From Pontivivens nitratireducens (GTDB lineage: Bacteria > Pseudomonadota > Alphaproteobacteria > Rhodobacterales > Rhodobacteraceae), in the NCBI RefSeq assembly GCF_014235845.1, contig NZ_JACJUQ010000002.1, positions 186,001 through 250,000 of the forward strand: a stretch of DNA of 64,000 nucleotides, in the 5' to 3' direction. The translations under genes and the position numbers were made by a program. This document shows positions 1-10,137 of this stretch, one piece after another (within the stretch, counting starts at the first letter, position 1; the number at the start of each line of letters is the position of its first letter). Below the pieces are notes generated by a model. That model was given only the letters and a program-made list of their open reading frames with translations, was not told the origin of the DNA and did no database searches.

Positions 1-625
1 CCACGGTGCGCAGCTTCAGGTCGAGCGCGGCGAGCAAGCGGTCGCGGTCGTCCTTTTCCACGGTCCCCTCGGATGCGTGAAGGGTGATCGCCTCCGCGAT
101 TTCCTCATGGGCCATGATCTGCGCCTCCGGATCGGTCGGCACGCCGAAGATCCGCAATGTTACCCGCACGATGAAGCGCACGAAATTGACGACGGGGGCC
201 AGAATCTTGACGATCAGCCCGATAGGCAGCGCGACGAAGGCGGCCATCCTCTCAGGATTGATGATGGCATAGGTCTTGGGCAGAACCTCGGCAAAGATCA
301 GGACCAGCGCGGTCATTATCAGCGTCGCCGCCGCAACCCCGTTTTCGCCAAGCAACGTCGTGAACAAAGCGGTCGCCAGCGAGGTCGCCAGAATGTTGGC
401 GAGGTTGTTGCCCAGCAGGATGCCCCCGATCAGACGCTCGGAATCTTCCTTCAGATGCAGCGCGCGCGCGGAGCCTTCCCCCTCCATCCCGTGCAGCTTG
501 GCACGGTTCGCCGCTGTCAGAGCGGTTTCGGAACCGGAAAAGAAGGCGGACACGAATAGCAGGACCAGGATCGCCAGCGCCGGCAGCCAGATCGCGGCGT
601 CCGTGATGCTCAAGGTTTCTTCCAT
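1..625 (-). CDS. CNNM/CorC-type (DUF21) membrane protein, partial
   Basis: Reading the minus strand from the ATG at 625 gives a protein beginning MEETLSITDAAIWLPALA and running off the left edge. The N-terminus has a hydrophobic helix (about residues 12-28), then the FFSGSETALTAANR block typical of the DUF21 transmembrane domain, then LLGNNLANILATSLAT and an AEVLPKTYA segment. These are hallmarks of the HlyC/CorC/CNNM family, implicated in magnesium or cobalt transport or homeostasis at the inner membrane. The C-terminal CBS pair and CorC domain would lie outside the window. A GGGAG ribosome-binding site sits just upstream; an alternative ATG at 632 is in another frame and gives no family-like sequence. 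The family call is strong; the transported ion cannot be told. Confidence 0.85.
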   Translation of the reverse strand, partial: MEETLSITDAAIWLPALAILVLLFVSAFFSGSETALTAANRAKLHGMEGEGSARALHLKEDSERLIGGILLGNNLANILATSLATALFTTLLGENGVAAATLIMTALVLIFAEVLPKTYAIINPERMAAFVALPIGLIVKILAPVVNFVRFIVRVTLRIFGVPTDPEAQIMAHEEIAEAITLHASEGTVEKDDRDRLLAALDLKLRTV

Positions 626-766
626 GCTTCATTCTCCCGAATGTGACTGGTCGTTGCGTGCCCCCTTCTTATGGTGTCTCAGGCGGAACACGACAAGCGG
701 CTGCGCGATATGCGGGCGGCGCAAAAGCCCGCCCGGCGGCCAGCCTGACCTGACAAAACAGCTGGC

Positions 767-1645
767 TCAAACTTTGCGCAGCCAATCCCGCATGGTTTGC
801 GCCACATCCGCCGGTCGCTGGTGGTGCAGCCAGTGATCGCAGTCCTGAAACGACACGCGGGTCAGATCGTCACACAGCTCGTCCAGCCCGTGCGTCGCCT
901 CGGGCAACAGGGCCGTGTCGCCCGCGCCCCAGATCAGCAAATGCGGCATGGTCACGCGCAGGTCCGCCTGCGCCCAGTCGGGCAGGGGGCGGGGCTGGCC
1001 CAGGGGTGCCACCTCCACCGGAGAGGCGCGATACCAGCTCACCATCCCCTCCACCGCGTTTGGACGGGACCATTCACGCACATAGAAGTCGCGGGTCGGG
1101 CCATCCATCCAGCCCATGTCCATATTTGCCGCGAACAACCCTGACAGCCGGGCGAAATCATCGGCACGCAGAACGTCCTCAACCCCGGGTTCGCGCAGCC
1201 AGTCGATATAGGCGCTGGCGGTGGATTGCGGCCCTCCTGCGCTGAGCGCACGTTGAAAGCAGACCGGATGCACCCCGTTCATCACGATCAGTGCCTCGAT
1301 CCTGTCCGGCAGGGCGAATGCAGCGGCATAGGCGACGGCGGCACCCCAGTCATGCCCGACCAGCTTGATCCGGTCCTGCCCGGTATGTTCGATCACCGCC
1401 AACAGGTCGGTCAGCAGGTGCTTCATCGCGAATCCGTCTAGGTCGGGCGCGGGATTGCGGCTGACACCAAAGCCCCGCTGGTCGAAGGCGAAGCAGCGAT
1501 ATTCCGGCAGCGCCCGCATCACCTGCCGCCAAGCCAGGGCATGTTCGGGAAAACCGTGCAGGAACACCAGAACCGGCGCCCCCTCCGGCCCGCTGTGGAT
1601 CAGCCGGGTCGGGTGGCCGTCAATGTTGAGCGTGGTTTCGTGCAT
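767..1645 (-). CDS. alpha/beta hydrolase, epoxide hydrolase-like
   Basis: This is a single-domain alpha/beta-hydrolase of about 292 residues. Visible motifs are the oxyanion-hole HGFPEH near the N-terminus, the nucleophile elbow GHDWGA with an aspartate nucleophile, and a C-terminal histidine in DCDHWLHH. An Asp nucleophile with HGxP is the pattern of soluble epoxide hydrolases and haloalkane dehalogenases rather than serine esterases. I chose the ATG at 1645; a GTG at 1666 would add seven residues and neither start has a convincing Shine-Dalgarno. It lies 24 bases after the hydrolase-OsmC gene on the same strand and probably shares its transcript. The substrate is unknown. Confidence 0.85.
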   Translation of the reverse strand: MHETTLNIDGHPTRLIHSGPEGAPVLVFLHGFPEHALAWRQVMRALPEYRCFAFDQRGFGVSRNPAPDLDGFAMKHLLTDLLAVIEHTGQDRIKLVGHDWGAAVAYAAAFALPDRIEALIVMNGVHPVCFQRALSAGGPQSTASAYIDWLREPGVEDVLRADDFARLSGLFAANMDMGWMDGPTRDFYVREWSRPNAVEGMVSWYRASPVEVAPLGQPRPLPDWAQADLRVTMPHLLIWGAGDTALLPEATHGLDELCDDLTRVSFQDCDHWLHHQRPADVAQTMRDWLRKV

Positions 1646-1669
1646 GGGGCCAGCGTGGCGCGCCACGCC

Positions 1670-2890
1670 TCAATCTGCAAGCTGCGTGGTGATATGGGCC
1701 TGCGCCTTCAACGTGTGGTGGACCGGGCATTTGTCCGCGATTTCCAGCAACTTCGCACGTTCGGCCTCGCTCAACTCACCCTCCAGCCGGACGACGCGAT
1801 GCAGATGGTCGATGCGGGCATCTGTCTGAGGGCAGGCCGCGCAGTCCGCCGCGTGGACCTTGTCATGCGTCACATCCACCGAGACATGCGACAGGGCCAG
1901 CCCCTTGCGCCGCGCATACATGCGCAGGGTCATCGAGGTACAGGCCCCCAGCCCGGCCCCCAGCAACTGATAGGGCGTCAGTCCACGGTCGGTCCCGCCA
2001 TGGGATTTGGGTTCATCCGCCAGAATATGATGCCGGGGGCCGGCGTTGATGTCCTGAAGGAAGCCGTCCGGATCCGCCTCCGAAACCCGCACGATCCCGT
2101 CGGGCGCGCCAGCGGGTCTGGCAGGCGGGGTCAGGTCGATATAGCGCGCGGCCCAGCTTGCAATGACCTCCGCCGCGTATTCGGCATCCTCACCCCGTGT
2201 CAGCAGGTGGTCTGCCCCGTCGAGCGTCACGAAGCTCTTGGGGTGGCGCGCGGCCATGAACAGGTCCGATGCGTTGTCTATACCAACCACGCTATCACTG
2301 GGCGCATGCAGGATCAGCAACGCGCGTTTCATCTTGCTGATCGCCTCGGTCAGACGCGCGGCCTTCACATCGTCGAGGAATTCGCGCCGGATCGTGAACC
2401 GGCGTCCGCCCAGATCGACCTGCGCCTGACCGGTTCGCTCGATCTCCTCGATCTGGTTTCCGAAATTGACGGTGACGTGGTGCGGATCGGCAGGCGCGCC
2501 GATGGTGGTGACCGCCTTGGCGCTGACGATATCGGGTGCGGCGGCCAGAACGGCCGCCCCGCCCAGCGAATGCCCGATCAGCTGGTCAGGGGCCATTCCC
2601 ATGCCGCTCAGATGACGGGCCGCCAGGCGCAGATCCTCGACATTCGAGGTGAAATGCGTGTTGGCGAACTCACCCTCGGAATGTCCCAGCCCGGTGAAGT
2701 CGAACCGCAGGACGGCAATGCCCTCCTGCGCCAGCCGGGCCGCGATTCGGCGGGCCGCGGGAATGTCCTTGGAGCAGGTGAAGCAGTGGGCAAAGATCGC
2801 CGTCGCCAGATGCGGCCCCTCGGGGCGATCCAGTCGCGCGGCCAGCATCTGACCCGTATGCCCCTCGAACGTCAGTTTTTCCGTCGCCAT
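1670..2890 (-). CDS. alpha/beta hydrolase-OsmC fusion protein
   Basis: This two-domain protein is about 406 residues long. The N-terminal part (about 1-250) is a dienelactone-hydrolase-like alpha/beta hydrolase with AHCFTCSKD, the nucleophile elbow GHSLGG and a late ADHLLT histidine. The C-terminal part (about 270-406) is an OsmC/Ohr-type domain with the GACTSMTLRMYA cysteine helix and the downstream DKCPVHHTL cysteine, the two thiols that in OsmC proteins reduce organic hydroperoxides. Such fusions are known in proteobacteria. The ATG at 2890 was chosen because GGGGA precedes it at good spacing; upstream ATGs at 2905 and 2926 lack one. A role in detoxifying acyl or organic peroxides is an inference from the domains. 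Confidence 0.88.
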   Translation of the reverse strand: MATEKLTFEGHTGQMLAARLDRPEGPHLATAIFAHCFTCSKDIPAARRIAARLAQEGIAVLRFDFTGLGHSEGEFANTHFTSNVEDLRLAARHLSGMGMAPDQLIGHSLGGAAVLAAAPDIVSAKAVTTIGAPADPHHVTVNFGNQIEEIERTGQAQVDLGGRRFTIRREFLDDVKAARLTEAISKMKRALLILHAPSDSVVGIDNASDLFMAARHPKSFVTLDGADHLLTRGEDAEYAAEVIASWAARYIDLTPPARPAGAPDGIVRVSEADPDGFLQDINAGPRHHILADEPKSHGGTDRGLTPYQLLGAGLGACTSMTLRMYARRKGLALSHVSVDVTHDKVHAADCAACPQTDARIDHLHRVVRLEGELSEAERAKLLEIADKCPVHHTLKAQAHITTQLAD

Positions 2891-3121
2891 GACATCCCCG
2901 TTCATTGCTGATTCATCGGGCTCCATTTAGGCACGGCCCCGATGCGTTGGACAGATCGCATCCGCCAATGACCAAGTCGCGTTACTTCAGAAGGCCGTGC
3001 GTTTGCATGATGAAATCAGTTAAAGGTGGGAAATCAACAAAAGGTGGCCTGATATCACAAATTCGTTGTCAGACTGACGTAATGGACTACGCTCCTTCGT
3101 GAAATCTGCGAAGGATCAACC

Positions 3122-3337
3122 TTGGAACAGTCACGGCACCCGAACGCTTTGCCTCAGCCGACGCATGTACCGGTTCTTGAAAAGTTGCGGAATGACTTGC
3201 TGTGCGCGCACGAACGGGCCAGCCGGAACGGGTGTCTCGCAACGGCACAGGCGCTGCAACTGGCGGTCGAAATGCTGGAGGTCGAGCAGGATCCTGCATT
3301 CTTGCCGGTCCGATTCGACGACGCGCCGCGGGGCTGA
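3122..3337 (+). CDS. small conserved-looking hypothetical protein
   Basis: A 71-residue soluble protein with no signal peptide or membrane helix. The middle (VLEKLRNDLLCAHERA, then TAQALQLAVEMLEVEQ) would form two amphipathic helices. The only plausible start is TTG at 3122, preceded by AAGGA at suitable spacing. It ends nine bases before the DUF3445 gene, so the two are likely co-transcribed. I do not recognise a family. The codon pattern looks like its neighbours, which favours a real gene over a chance frame. Confidence 0.5.
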   Translation: MEQSRHPNALPQPTHVPVLEKLRNDLLCAHERASRNGCLATAQALQLAVEMLEVEQDPAFLPVRFDDAPRG

Positions 3338-3346
3338 ACCCGCGCC

Positions 3347-4147
3347 ATGCCATTGATCTTGCAACATCCCGTGCAAACCCCGTGGATGAAGCCTGCCACA
3401 CGCCGCAATCCCGGTGTGCAACCGCTCGATCCGCATGACTGGTTGCAGCGCGATGCGTGTCATGCGGATCAGATGGCATTGCGAAACCATCTGATCGACA
3501 CAAGACGCGAGCAGGTTTTCGGCTGTGGCGATGACATGGCGCCCTCGGTCGAGGTGTGCGAACTGGTTGGGCGGACGCTGGGCGTGGACATACCGCCGGA
3601 CGGCGATCATCCGTTGATCCGTGCCGCGCGACAGGTTCAGGAGGATCTGCTGATCCTGCAACGCCAGGGCAAGGAACGACAGGGCGAGGACTGGGTGCTG
3701 ACCGACGGCGTTCTGTGCTTCCCCTCCCATTGGACGCTGTCGCAAAAGCTGGGCCGACCGCTGGACGCGATCCACGAACCGGTGCCGTTTTATGCCGGCG
3801 ATCTGGCCCGGCGGGTACAGCGGCTGTTCGATGCGATCCGCGTGGAACAGCCGCTGTGGCGGGCGAACTGGCTGATCTACCCGGATGCGGACCTGTTCCA
3901 TCCTCGTCGGGAATATGAGGAAAAGCGCGCTGACTGGTCTGGTGAACTCTACATCCGTGTCGAACGGCAGAGCCTGGTCAAGCTGCCGCAAACCGGTGCG
4001 ATCGTTTTCAGCATCAAGACGGATATCTGCCCGCTGGCTGGGCTGAACACGGCGCAGCGGGCAGGGCTTCTCGCCGCGTTCGACGATCTGCCGCCTGTAC
4101 AGCGCGCATACAAGGGCGGGGATCGGGTTCGGGCGCTGCTAACGTAA
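3347..4147 (+). CDS. DUF3445 protein (heme-dependent oxidative N-demethylase-like)
   Basis: A 266-residue protein matching the DUF3445 family. Typical segments are WVLTDGVLCFPSHWTLSQKLGRP, DAIHEPVPFY, WANWLIYPDADLF-like and the late ERQSLVKLPQTGAIVFSIKT. Members include the heme-binding subunit of an oxidative N-demethylase that acts on dimethylamine-type substrates with a PAS-like fold. No partner reductase genes lie nearby, so the substrate here is unknown. It follows the small gene at 3122 by nine bases and ends convergently with glnA, with a shared hairpin between them. Confidence 0.8.
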   Translation: MPLILQHPVQTPWMKPATRRNPGVQPLDPHDWLQRDACHADQMALRNHLIDTRREQVFGCGDDMAPSVEVCELVGRTLGVDIPPDGDHPLIRAARQVQEDLLILQRQGKERQGEDWVLTDGVLCFPSHWTLSQKLGRPLDAIHEPVPFYAGDLARRVQRLFDAIRVEQPLWRANWLIYPDADLFHPRREYEEKRADWSGELYIRVERQSLVKLPQTGAIVFSIKTDICPLAGLNTAQRAGLLAAFDDLPPVQRAYKGGDRVRALLT

Positions 4148-4172
4148 AAGGGCGCCCCGTGGGACACCCTTT
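4147..4172. terminator. bidirectional terminator between DUF3445 gene and glnA
   Basis: An inverted repeat with outer arms AAAGGG and CCCTTT and mostly paired inner bases lies between the two convergent stop codons. Both strands end in a short T run (CCCTTTCGTTT on plus, GCCCTTTTACG on minus), so it could stop transcription from either side. Confidence 0.6.
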
Positions 4173-4190
4173 CGTTTCGATTTCAATGAA

Positions 4191-5600
4191 TTAGCAGGAG
4201 TAGTACAGCTTGTACTCAATCGGGTGCGGCGTGTGCTCGTAGGCATAGACCTCTTCCCATTTCAGATCGCAATAGGCGTCGATCTGTTCCTTGCTGAAGA
4301 CGTTGCCCGCCGTCAGGAATTCATAATCCTTCTGAAGTTCGTCGAGCGCCTCACGAAGGCTGGCGCAGACGGTCGGGATCTCGGCCAGTTCCTCGGGGGG
4401 CAGGTCGTAGAGATCCTTGTCGTTCGCCTCGCCGGGATCGATCTTGTTGGCGATGCCGTCCAGGCCGGCCATCAGCAGGGCCGCGAAGCACAGATACGGG
4501 TTGGCGGACGGATCGGGGAAGCGGGCCTCGACACGCTTTGCCTTGGGGCTTTCCGTCCACGGAATACGCACGCAGCCCGAACGGTTGGACGCGGAATACG
4601 CACGCAGGACCGGCGCTTCGAAGCCGGGGATCAGACGCTTGTAGGAGTTGGTGGACGGGTTCGTGAAGGCGTTCAGCGCCTTCGCGTGCTTGAGGATACC
4701 GCCGATGAAATACAGCGCCTCATCCGACAGGTCGGCGTATTTGTCGCCTGCGAACAGCGGCTTGCCATCCTTCCAGATCGACATGTTCACGTGCATCCCG
4801 GTGCCGTTGTCGCCTGCCATCGGCTTGGGCATGAAGGTCGCCGTCTTGCCATAGGCGTCGGCCACATTGTGGATGACGTACTTGTATTTCTGAAGGTTGT
4901 CGGCCTGCTTGGTCAGCGAGTCGAAGATCATGCCCAGTTCGTGCTGGTTCGACGCGACCTCGTGGTGGTGCTTGTCGACCTTGATGCCCATCCGCTTCAT
5001 GGTGGACAGCATTTCCGAGCGCAGATCCTGTGCGGGATCGACCGGGTTCACGGGGAAGTAGCCGCCCTTGATGCCCGGACGGTGGCCGGTATTGCCCATT
5101 TCGTACTGGGCGTCGGTGTTCCAGGCGCCGTCAACCGCATCGACCTCGAAGGACACCTTGTTCATCGCGACGGAGTAGCGCACGTCGTCGAAGATGAAGA
5201 ATTCCGCCTCGGGGCCGCAATAGAACACGTCGCCCATGCCGGAGGATTTCAGGTATGCCTCGGCCCGCTCCGCGGTGCCGCGCGGGTCTCGATCATAGAT
5301 CTCGCCGGTGTCCGGCTCAACCACGGTGCAGTGCACGCACAGCGTCTTCTCAGCATAAAACGGGTCGAGATATGCGCTGGACACGTCCGCCATCAGTTTC
5401 ATGTCGGAATTGTTGATCGCCTTCCAGCCCGCAATGGACGAGCCGTCGAACATGAAGCCTTCTTCGAGGAAGTCCTCATCGACCAGATCGCTGACCACGG
5501 TCACGTGCTGCAATTTGCCGCGCGGGTCGGTGAAACGAATATCGACATAGGCGATATCCTCATCCTTGATCATCTTCACGAGATCGGAGTTTGCACTCAT
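4191..5600 (-). CDS. glnA: glutamine synthetase type I
   Basis: A 469-residue glutamine synthetase, the normal length for the dodecameric GSI type, making glutamine from glutamate, ammonia and ATP. Visible signatures are [11 protein letters not shown] near residue 50, [10 protein letters not shown] near 131, the [10 protein letters not shown] block near 265 and the NRSGCVRIP substrate loop near 339. Tyr398 in [10 protein letters not shown] matches the adenylylation site used by GlnE, so the enzyme is probably under covalent nitrogen control. AGAGGAAAA precedes the ATG. It lies 45 bases downstream of glnB in the classic alphaproteobacterial glnBA operon and is likely driven by the NtrC-type site ahead of glnB. 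Confidence 0.98.
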   Translation of the reverse strand: MSANSDLVKMIKDEDIAYVDIRFTDPRGKLQHVTVVSDLVDEDFLEEGFMFDGSSIAGWKAINNSDMKLMADVSSAYLDPFYAEKTLCVHCTVVEPDTGEIYDRDPRGTAERAEAYLKSSGMGDVFYCGPEAEFFIFDDVRYSVAMNKVSFEVDAVDGAWNTDAQYEMGNTGHRPGIKGGYFPVNPVDPAQDLRSEMLSTMKRMGIKVDKHHHEVASNQHELGMIFDSLTKQADNLQKYKYVIHNVADAYGKTATFMPKPMAGDNGTGMHVNMSIWKDGKPLFAGDKYADLSDEALYFIGGILKHAKALNAFTNPSTNSYKRLIPGFEAPVLRAYSASNRSGCVRIPWTESPKAKRVEARFPDPSANPYLCFAALLMAGLDGIANKIDPGEANDKDLYDLPPEELAEIPTVCASLREALDELQKDYEFLTAGNVFSKEQIDAYCDLKWEEVYAYEHTPHPIEYKLYYSC

Positions 5601-5645
5601 CGGTTTTCCTCTCAGCTTTATTCTTAGGGGGGGTTGCGTCGGAGA

Positions 5646-5996
<351 letters not shown>

Positions 5997-6095
5997 CTAC
6001 GACGGTTCTTTGAACGGATACCAAACACCGGGCGTCCGGCATTTCAATCCTGTGATAAATGAGGCGATACGTCCATTTGTCGATTCCCGAGTTTC

Positions 6096-6112
6096 TGCAC
6101 AAAGTTTGTGCA
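6096..6112. promoter_or_regulatory. putative NtrC binding site upstream of glnBA
   Basis: TGCACAAAGTTTGTGCA is a 17-base inverted repeat with eight-base arms around a central G. It fits the enterobacterial NtrC pattern TGCAC-N7-GTGCA exactly in length and half sites. It lies 112 bases upstream of the glnB ATG and 39 bases before nnr. No clear sigma-54 -24/-12 element was found nearby, which would suit Rhodobacter-type NtrC acting with the housekeeping sigma factor. Confidence 0.65.
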
Positions 6113-6150
6113 ATGTGCCTGAAAACCGGGCGATTTGAGAAGGAAGCACC

Positions 6151-7719
6151 ATGCCCGAACTCCTGACCGCCGACCAGATGCGCGCCGTGGAGCGGGCAGC
6201 AATCGACACTGGCCACGTAACCGGGCTTGATCTGATGGAGCGCGCCGGACGCGGCGTGATCGCGGCGGTGCTGGAACACTGGCCGCATTTCGCAGTGACC
6301 CCGGGCAGGGCCGCCGTGCTGTGCGGACCCGGTAACAATGGCGGGGACGGGTTCGTCGTGGCGCGGCTGCTGCGCGACCGGGGCTGGGACGTGACGGTGT
6401 TCGCCTATGGCGAGGTTGCGAAACTGCCCCCGGATGCCGCGATCAACGCGCAACGTTGGACCGATGCCGCGCCCGTTCAGCCCGCATCCTTGTTCACTGA
6501 CCTGCGCGGGGAATACGACCTTATCGTCGATGCGATTCTGGGAATCGGTGCCACCCGTCCCTTGCAGGGCGCAATCGAGGCTACGGTGAAGTTCCTCAAT
6601 GAATATAAGCCCGGCGAACGCAAGCCCGGCGGCAACCGCCGAATCGTTTCCGTGGATTTGCCGACAGGTCTGTGCTCGGACAGTGGGCGTCCGCTCGGGC
6701 GTGCGGTGCGGGCCGATCTGACGGTCACGTTCCACCGGGCCAAACCGGGGCATTACCTTTCGGACGGACCGGCGCATTGCGGACGGCTGAGCGTCCAGCC
6801 GCTCGACCTCGATCATCCGCATGAAATCGTTCCCGCCACTCTTATCGGCGAGGATACACTCAAACGGGGACAGGTTCCCTCTCTGGGTAAGGCTGCTGGA
6901 GGGCACAAGTTTTCGCATGGTCATGCGGTGATCGCCGCAGGCTCCGTCGGAAAGGGGGGGGCAGCCCGGCTGTCGGCGCGTGCCGCCCTTCGGATCGGGG
7001 CGGGGCTGGTCACGGTCGCCCCTCCGCCCGCCGCGTTGATCGAGAATGCCGCGCATCTCGACGCGATCATGCTGCACGCCATCCGTGATGCCCGTGGGCT
7101 GGAGGAGATGCTGACGGATGAGCGGATCAAGGCCCTGTGCCTCGGCCCCGGTCTTGGCAGGGATCGCGCGCGTGATCTGGTCCCGGTGGCACTGACCGCA
7201 TCGCGTGGCACGGTGCTGGACGCTGACGCCCTGTCCGCCTTTGCCGACGAACCGCAGGAATTGTTCGCGATGCTGCACGGCAGATGCGTCCTGACACCCC
7301 ATGGGGGCGAGTTTGCGCGTCTGTTTCCCGACATCGCCGACCGGCTCGATGCGATGCCGGCGCGCGGCCCGGCCTTTTCCAGAATGGATGCGGCGCGCGC
7401 AGCCGCCGCACGCGCGGGATGTACCGTCTTGTTTAAGGGGCCGGATACCGTTGTCGCGGATCCGGACGGACGCGTCAGCCTCAATCCCGCCGTTTACGCC
7501 CGTGCGGCGCCGTGGCTGGCCACTGCAGGTTCGGGGGACGTGCTTTCGGGCATGATCGCAGGGCTGCTCGCCCGGGGCGACACCCCCCATGAGGCCGCTG
7601 CCACGGCGGCCTGGCTGCATACGGAATGTGCCCTGGAATTCGGCCCCGGCCTGATCGCGGAGGACCTGCCGGAGCAGATCCCGGCGGTTCTGCGGCGGCT
7701 CAGCGCCAATTCCCCCTAG
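6151..7719 (+). CDS. nnr: bifunctional NAD(P)H-hydrate epimerase / ADP-dependent dehydratase
   Basis: A 522-residue two-domain repair enzyme for hydrated NADH and NADPH. The N-terminal YjeF domain (about 1-215) has CGPGNNGGDGFVVAR, the epimerase nucleotide-binding loop. The C-terminal ribokinase-like domain (about 240-520) has AGGHKFSHGHAVI, GPGLGRD, LTPHGGEF and the catalytic TAGSGDVLSGMIAG. The first converts the R epimer to S; the second dehydrates the S form using ADP. AAGGAAG precedes the ATG. It diverges from glnB and is followed after about 70 bases by tRNA-Leu. Confidence 0.95.
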   Translation: MPELLTADQMRAVERAAIDTGHVTGLDLMERAGRGVIAAVLEHWPHFAVTPGRAAVLCGPGNNGGDGFVVARLLRDRGWDVTVFAYGEVAKLPPDAAINAQRWTDAAPVQPASLFTDLRGEYDLIVDAILGIGATRPLQGAIEATVKFLNEYKPGERKPGGNRRIVSVDLPTGLCSDSGRPLGRAVRADLTVTFHRAKPGHYLSDGPAHCGRLSVQPLDLDHPHEIVPATLIGEDTLKRGQVPSLGKAAGGHKFSHGHAVIAAGSVGKGGAARLSARAALRIGAGLVTVAPPPAALIENAAHLDAIMLHAIRDARGLEEMLTDERIKALCLGPGLGRDRARDLVPVALTASRGTVLDADALSAFADEPQELFAMLHGRCVLTPHGGEFARLFPDIADRLDAMPARGPAFSRMDAARAAAARAGCTVLFKGPDTVVADPDGRVSLNPAVYARAAPWLATAGSGDVLSGMIAGLLARGDTPHEAAATAAWLHTECALEFGPGLIAEDLPEQIPAVLRRLSANSP

Positions 7720-7789
7720 CGTCCCCCCCGGCGCTCTGCTATCCGAGGCCGGATTTCGCGAAGGAAACTTCAGCGGATTACGGCCCGAT

Positions 7790-7874
<85 letters not shown>

Positions 7875-7931
7875 ACGGGCCGCCGGAACAAGATGTGACG
7901 CCCCCTGTGGGCATAGACTGAGGTGAGACGA

Positions 7932-9263
7932 ATGCAGGTCAACGAGACCCAGAACGAAGGCCTGAAGCGGGGCTACGAGATCACGATGTCGGCGTCCGAG
8001 CTGGAAGCCAAGGTGGACGAAAAGCTCGAAGCGGCACGTCCCGAAGTACAGATGAAGGGCTTTCGCAAGGGCAAGGTCCCCAAGGCGCTGCTGAAAAAAC
8101 AGTTCGGCAAGTCCGTTCTGGGCGAGGCGATGCAGGAAGGGATCGACGAGGCGCTGAAGTCGCATTTCGACTCCACCGGCGATCGTCCCGCCATGCAGCC
8201 CAACGTCACGATGAAGAACGAGGACTGGAAAGAGGGCGACGATGTCGTCGTCGATGTGTCCTACGAAAAACTGCCCGAAATCCCCGAGGTCGATTTCGCC
8301 TCCCTGACCGTCGAGAAGATGACCGCCACCGTCGATGATGAGGCCGTGGACGAAGCGCTGAACAACCTCGCCGCCACTGCCCAGAATTTCGAGAAGCGGC
8401 GCAAGGGCTCCAAGGCGAAGGACGGCGATCAGGTCACGATGGATTTCGTGGGCAAGATCGACGGTGAGGCATTCGAGGGCGGCTCCGCCGAGGATTTCCC
8501 GCTGGTGCTCGGCTCCGGCCAGTTCATCCCCGGCTTCGAGGAGCAGCTGGTGGGCGTGAAGGAAGGTGAGGAGAAAGCCGTCGAGGTTTCCTTCCCCGAG
8601 GACTATCAGGCCCCGAACCTGGCCGGAAAGGCCGCCGTGTTCGACGTGACCATCAAGGCTGTGTCCGAGCCGAAGCCGGCCGAGGTCAATGACGAGCTGG
8701 CGACGAAATACGGTGCCGAGGATCTTGAGGCGCTGAAGGGCCAGTTGCGCGAACGTCTGGCCGCCGAATACGCCAATGCCGCGCGCACCGTGACCAAGCG
8801 CAATCTGCTGGATGCGCTGGACAAGGCCGTGGACTTCGACCTGCCGCCCTCGATGCTGGACTCCGAGGCGCAACAGATCGCGCATCAGCTCTGGCATGAG
8901 GAAAACCCCGAGGTCGAGGGCCACAACCACGAGAAGATCGAACCGACCGAGGAGCACATCGCGCTGGCCACCCGCCGCGTCCGCCTCGGCCTGCTGTTGG
9001 CCGAGGTCGGTCAGAAGCAGGAAATCCAGGTCTCCGATCAGGAACTGCAACAGGCGGTGTTCCGTCAGGCGCAGCAATATCCCGGTCAGGAAAAGGCGTT
9101 CTTCGACTTCATCCAGTCCAACCAGCAGGCGCTGCAGCAAATCCGCGCACCCCTGTTCGAGGACAAGGTTGTGGATCACATCTTGGAGCAGGCAAAGATC
9201 GAGGAGAAGACCGTCACCAAGGACGAGCTTCAAAAGGCGATCGAGGACATGGACGAGGAGTAA
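7932..9263 (+). CDS. tig: trigger factor (ribosome-associated chaperone)
   Basis: A 443-residue trigger factor, normal length. The N-terminal ribosome-binding domain has the signature [17 protein letters not shown] near residue 45. The central FKBP-type prolyl isomerase domain (about 150-240) reads [20 protein letters not shown] and ends with [17 protein letters not shown]. The C-terminal helical chaperone domain follows. The ATG at 7932 was preferred to the GTG at 7923 because GAGGTGAG lies just ahead of it. It holds nascent chains at the ribosome exit. A strong terminator follows the stop. Confidence 0.97.
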   Translation: MQVNETQNEGLKRGYEITMSASELEAKVDEKLEAARPEVQMKGFRKGKVPKALLKKQFGKSVLGEAMQEGIDEALKSHFDSTGDRPAMQPNVTMKNEDWKEGDDVVVDVSYEKLPEIPEVDFASLTVEKMTATVDDEAVDEALNNLAATAQNFEKRRKGSKAKDGDQVTMDFVGKIDGEAFEGGSAEDFPLVLGSGQFIPGFEEQLVGVKEGEEKAVEVSFPEDYQAPNLAGKAAVFDVTIKAVSEPKPAEVNDELATKYGAEDLEALKGQLRERLAAEYANAARTVTKRNLLDALDKAVDFDLPPSMLDSEAQQIAHQLWHEENPEVEGHNHEKIEPTEEHIALATRRVRLGLLLAEVGQKQEIQVSDQELQQAVFRQAQQYPGQEKAFFDFIQSNQQALQQIRAPLFEDKVVDHILEQAKIEEKTVTKDELQKAIEDMDEE

Positions 9264-9284
9264 TCCTCTCCATTTCGAAATAGG

Positions 9285-9322
9285 AAAGGGCGTCCTCCAG
9301 ATAATCCGGGGGGCGCCCTTTT
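9285..9322 (+). terminator. intrinsic terminator of tig
   Basis: Arms AAAGGGCGTCC and GGGCGCCCTTT pair (one G-T wobble) around a loop of about 16 bases and run into TTTTG, 22 bases after the tig stop codon. Confidence 0.75.
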
Positions 9323-9492
9323 GATTGATAAATGCGATTATGCACAGGGGCGCATGTGACTGGCATCGCAATGGCAAGCGGCTGGCAGGTTTGCCAGAGG
9401 TGGCGAAAGGTTAACGTGCGTTGGGTGGGAACGGATCTTCGGGTCTCGGGCAGGGCTGTCTCCCGACATAGCGAAAAACCTTGGCCCTTCAA

Positions 9493-10137
9493 TCAATAGG
9501 TCCTGATGTCGCCAACCATATGGTGGGTAACCAGGAATGGTTCGTATTTCAGGCGTCGGCTCGGCACCGGGACCAGCCCGTACATCAATCGACTCGACTG
9601 GTCGAATTGAGTAACGTGATCCACGCCGTGACTGTGTAGCAGCTCATGAAGGATCAGGCGGGCCGCGAAGATCCGGCAGATATCATTCTTGGGATGTACC
9701 AGCGATGCACAGTCCAACCTTTGGCCGATCAGATAACTTCCTGAATTTTGGACCGCACAGCCATCGAACGTTCTGATGGACATCCTCATGGTTTCGTCGC
9801 CGAGTTTTGGACAGCCCGCAATCTTCTCGACGATTTCGAGCGTGAGCAGATCGTGCCGCGGCTTTGTGAAATGCTCAGCTGTCTGCAAAGCGCGTCCAAG
9901 CTGCAGCGTACTGTCCAGATGCACGATTGGTATGAGGGTCACACACGTGCCGTCACAGAAGGTTTCCGACACAATCGTGTTGATGACTTCGAAGACATCA
10001 TGCGTGTCACCCGCGAGATGATCGAGGCCAGCCGGGATCACCACATCAATTTTGATGGGATCTATGTCCTGCGCAAACGAAGGCCCGGTGCCGAGCAGAA
10101 CGCAGATCACCATCAGAATGGTCGCGCGCGTCGCCAT
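9493..10137 (-). CDS. small secreted metzincin-type zinc metalloprotease
   Basis: A 214-residue protein with a signal peptide (MATRATILMVICVLLGTGPSFAQ, cleavage after about residue 23). Residues 164-174 read HELLHSHGVDH, an exact HExxHxxGxxH metzincin zinc motif, and SRLMYG at 182-187 provides the methionine turn expected a few residues later. Six cysteines in the mature part suggest disulfides, fitting export to periplasm or medium. It is much shorter than serralysins and lacks their RTX repeats. The ATG at 10137 overlaps the upstream gene's stop as TAATG, indicating translational coupling. The region has visibly lower GC than its surroundings. The protease call rests on the motifs; substrate and exact family are unknown. 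Confidence 0.7.
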   Translation of the reverse strand: MATRATILMVICVLLGTGPSFAQDIDPIKIDVVIPAGLDHLAGDTHDVFEVINTIVSETFCDGTCVTLIPIVHLDSTLQLGRALQTAEHFTKPRHDLLTLEIVEKIAGCPKLGDETMRMSIRTFDGCAVQNSGSYLIGQRLDCASLVHPKNDICRIFAARLILHELLHSHGVDHVTQFDQSSRLMYGLVPVPSRRLKYEPFLVTHHMVGDIRTY

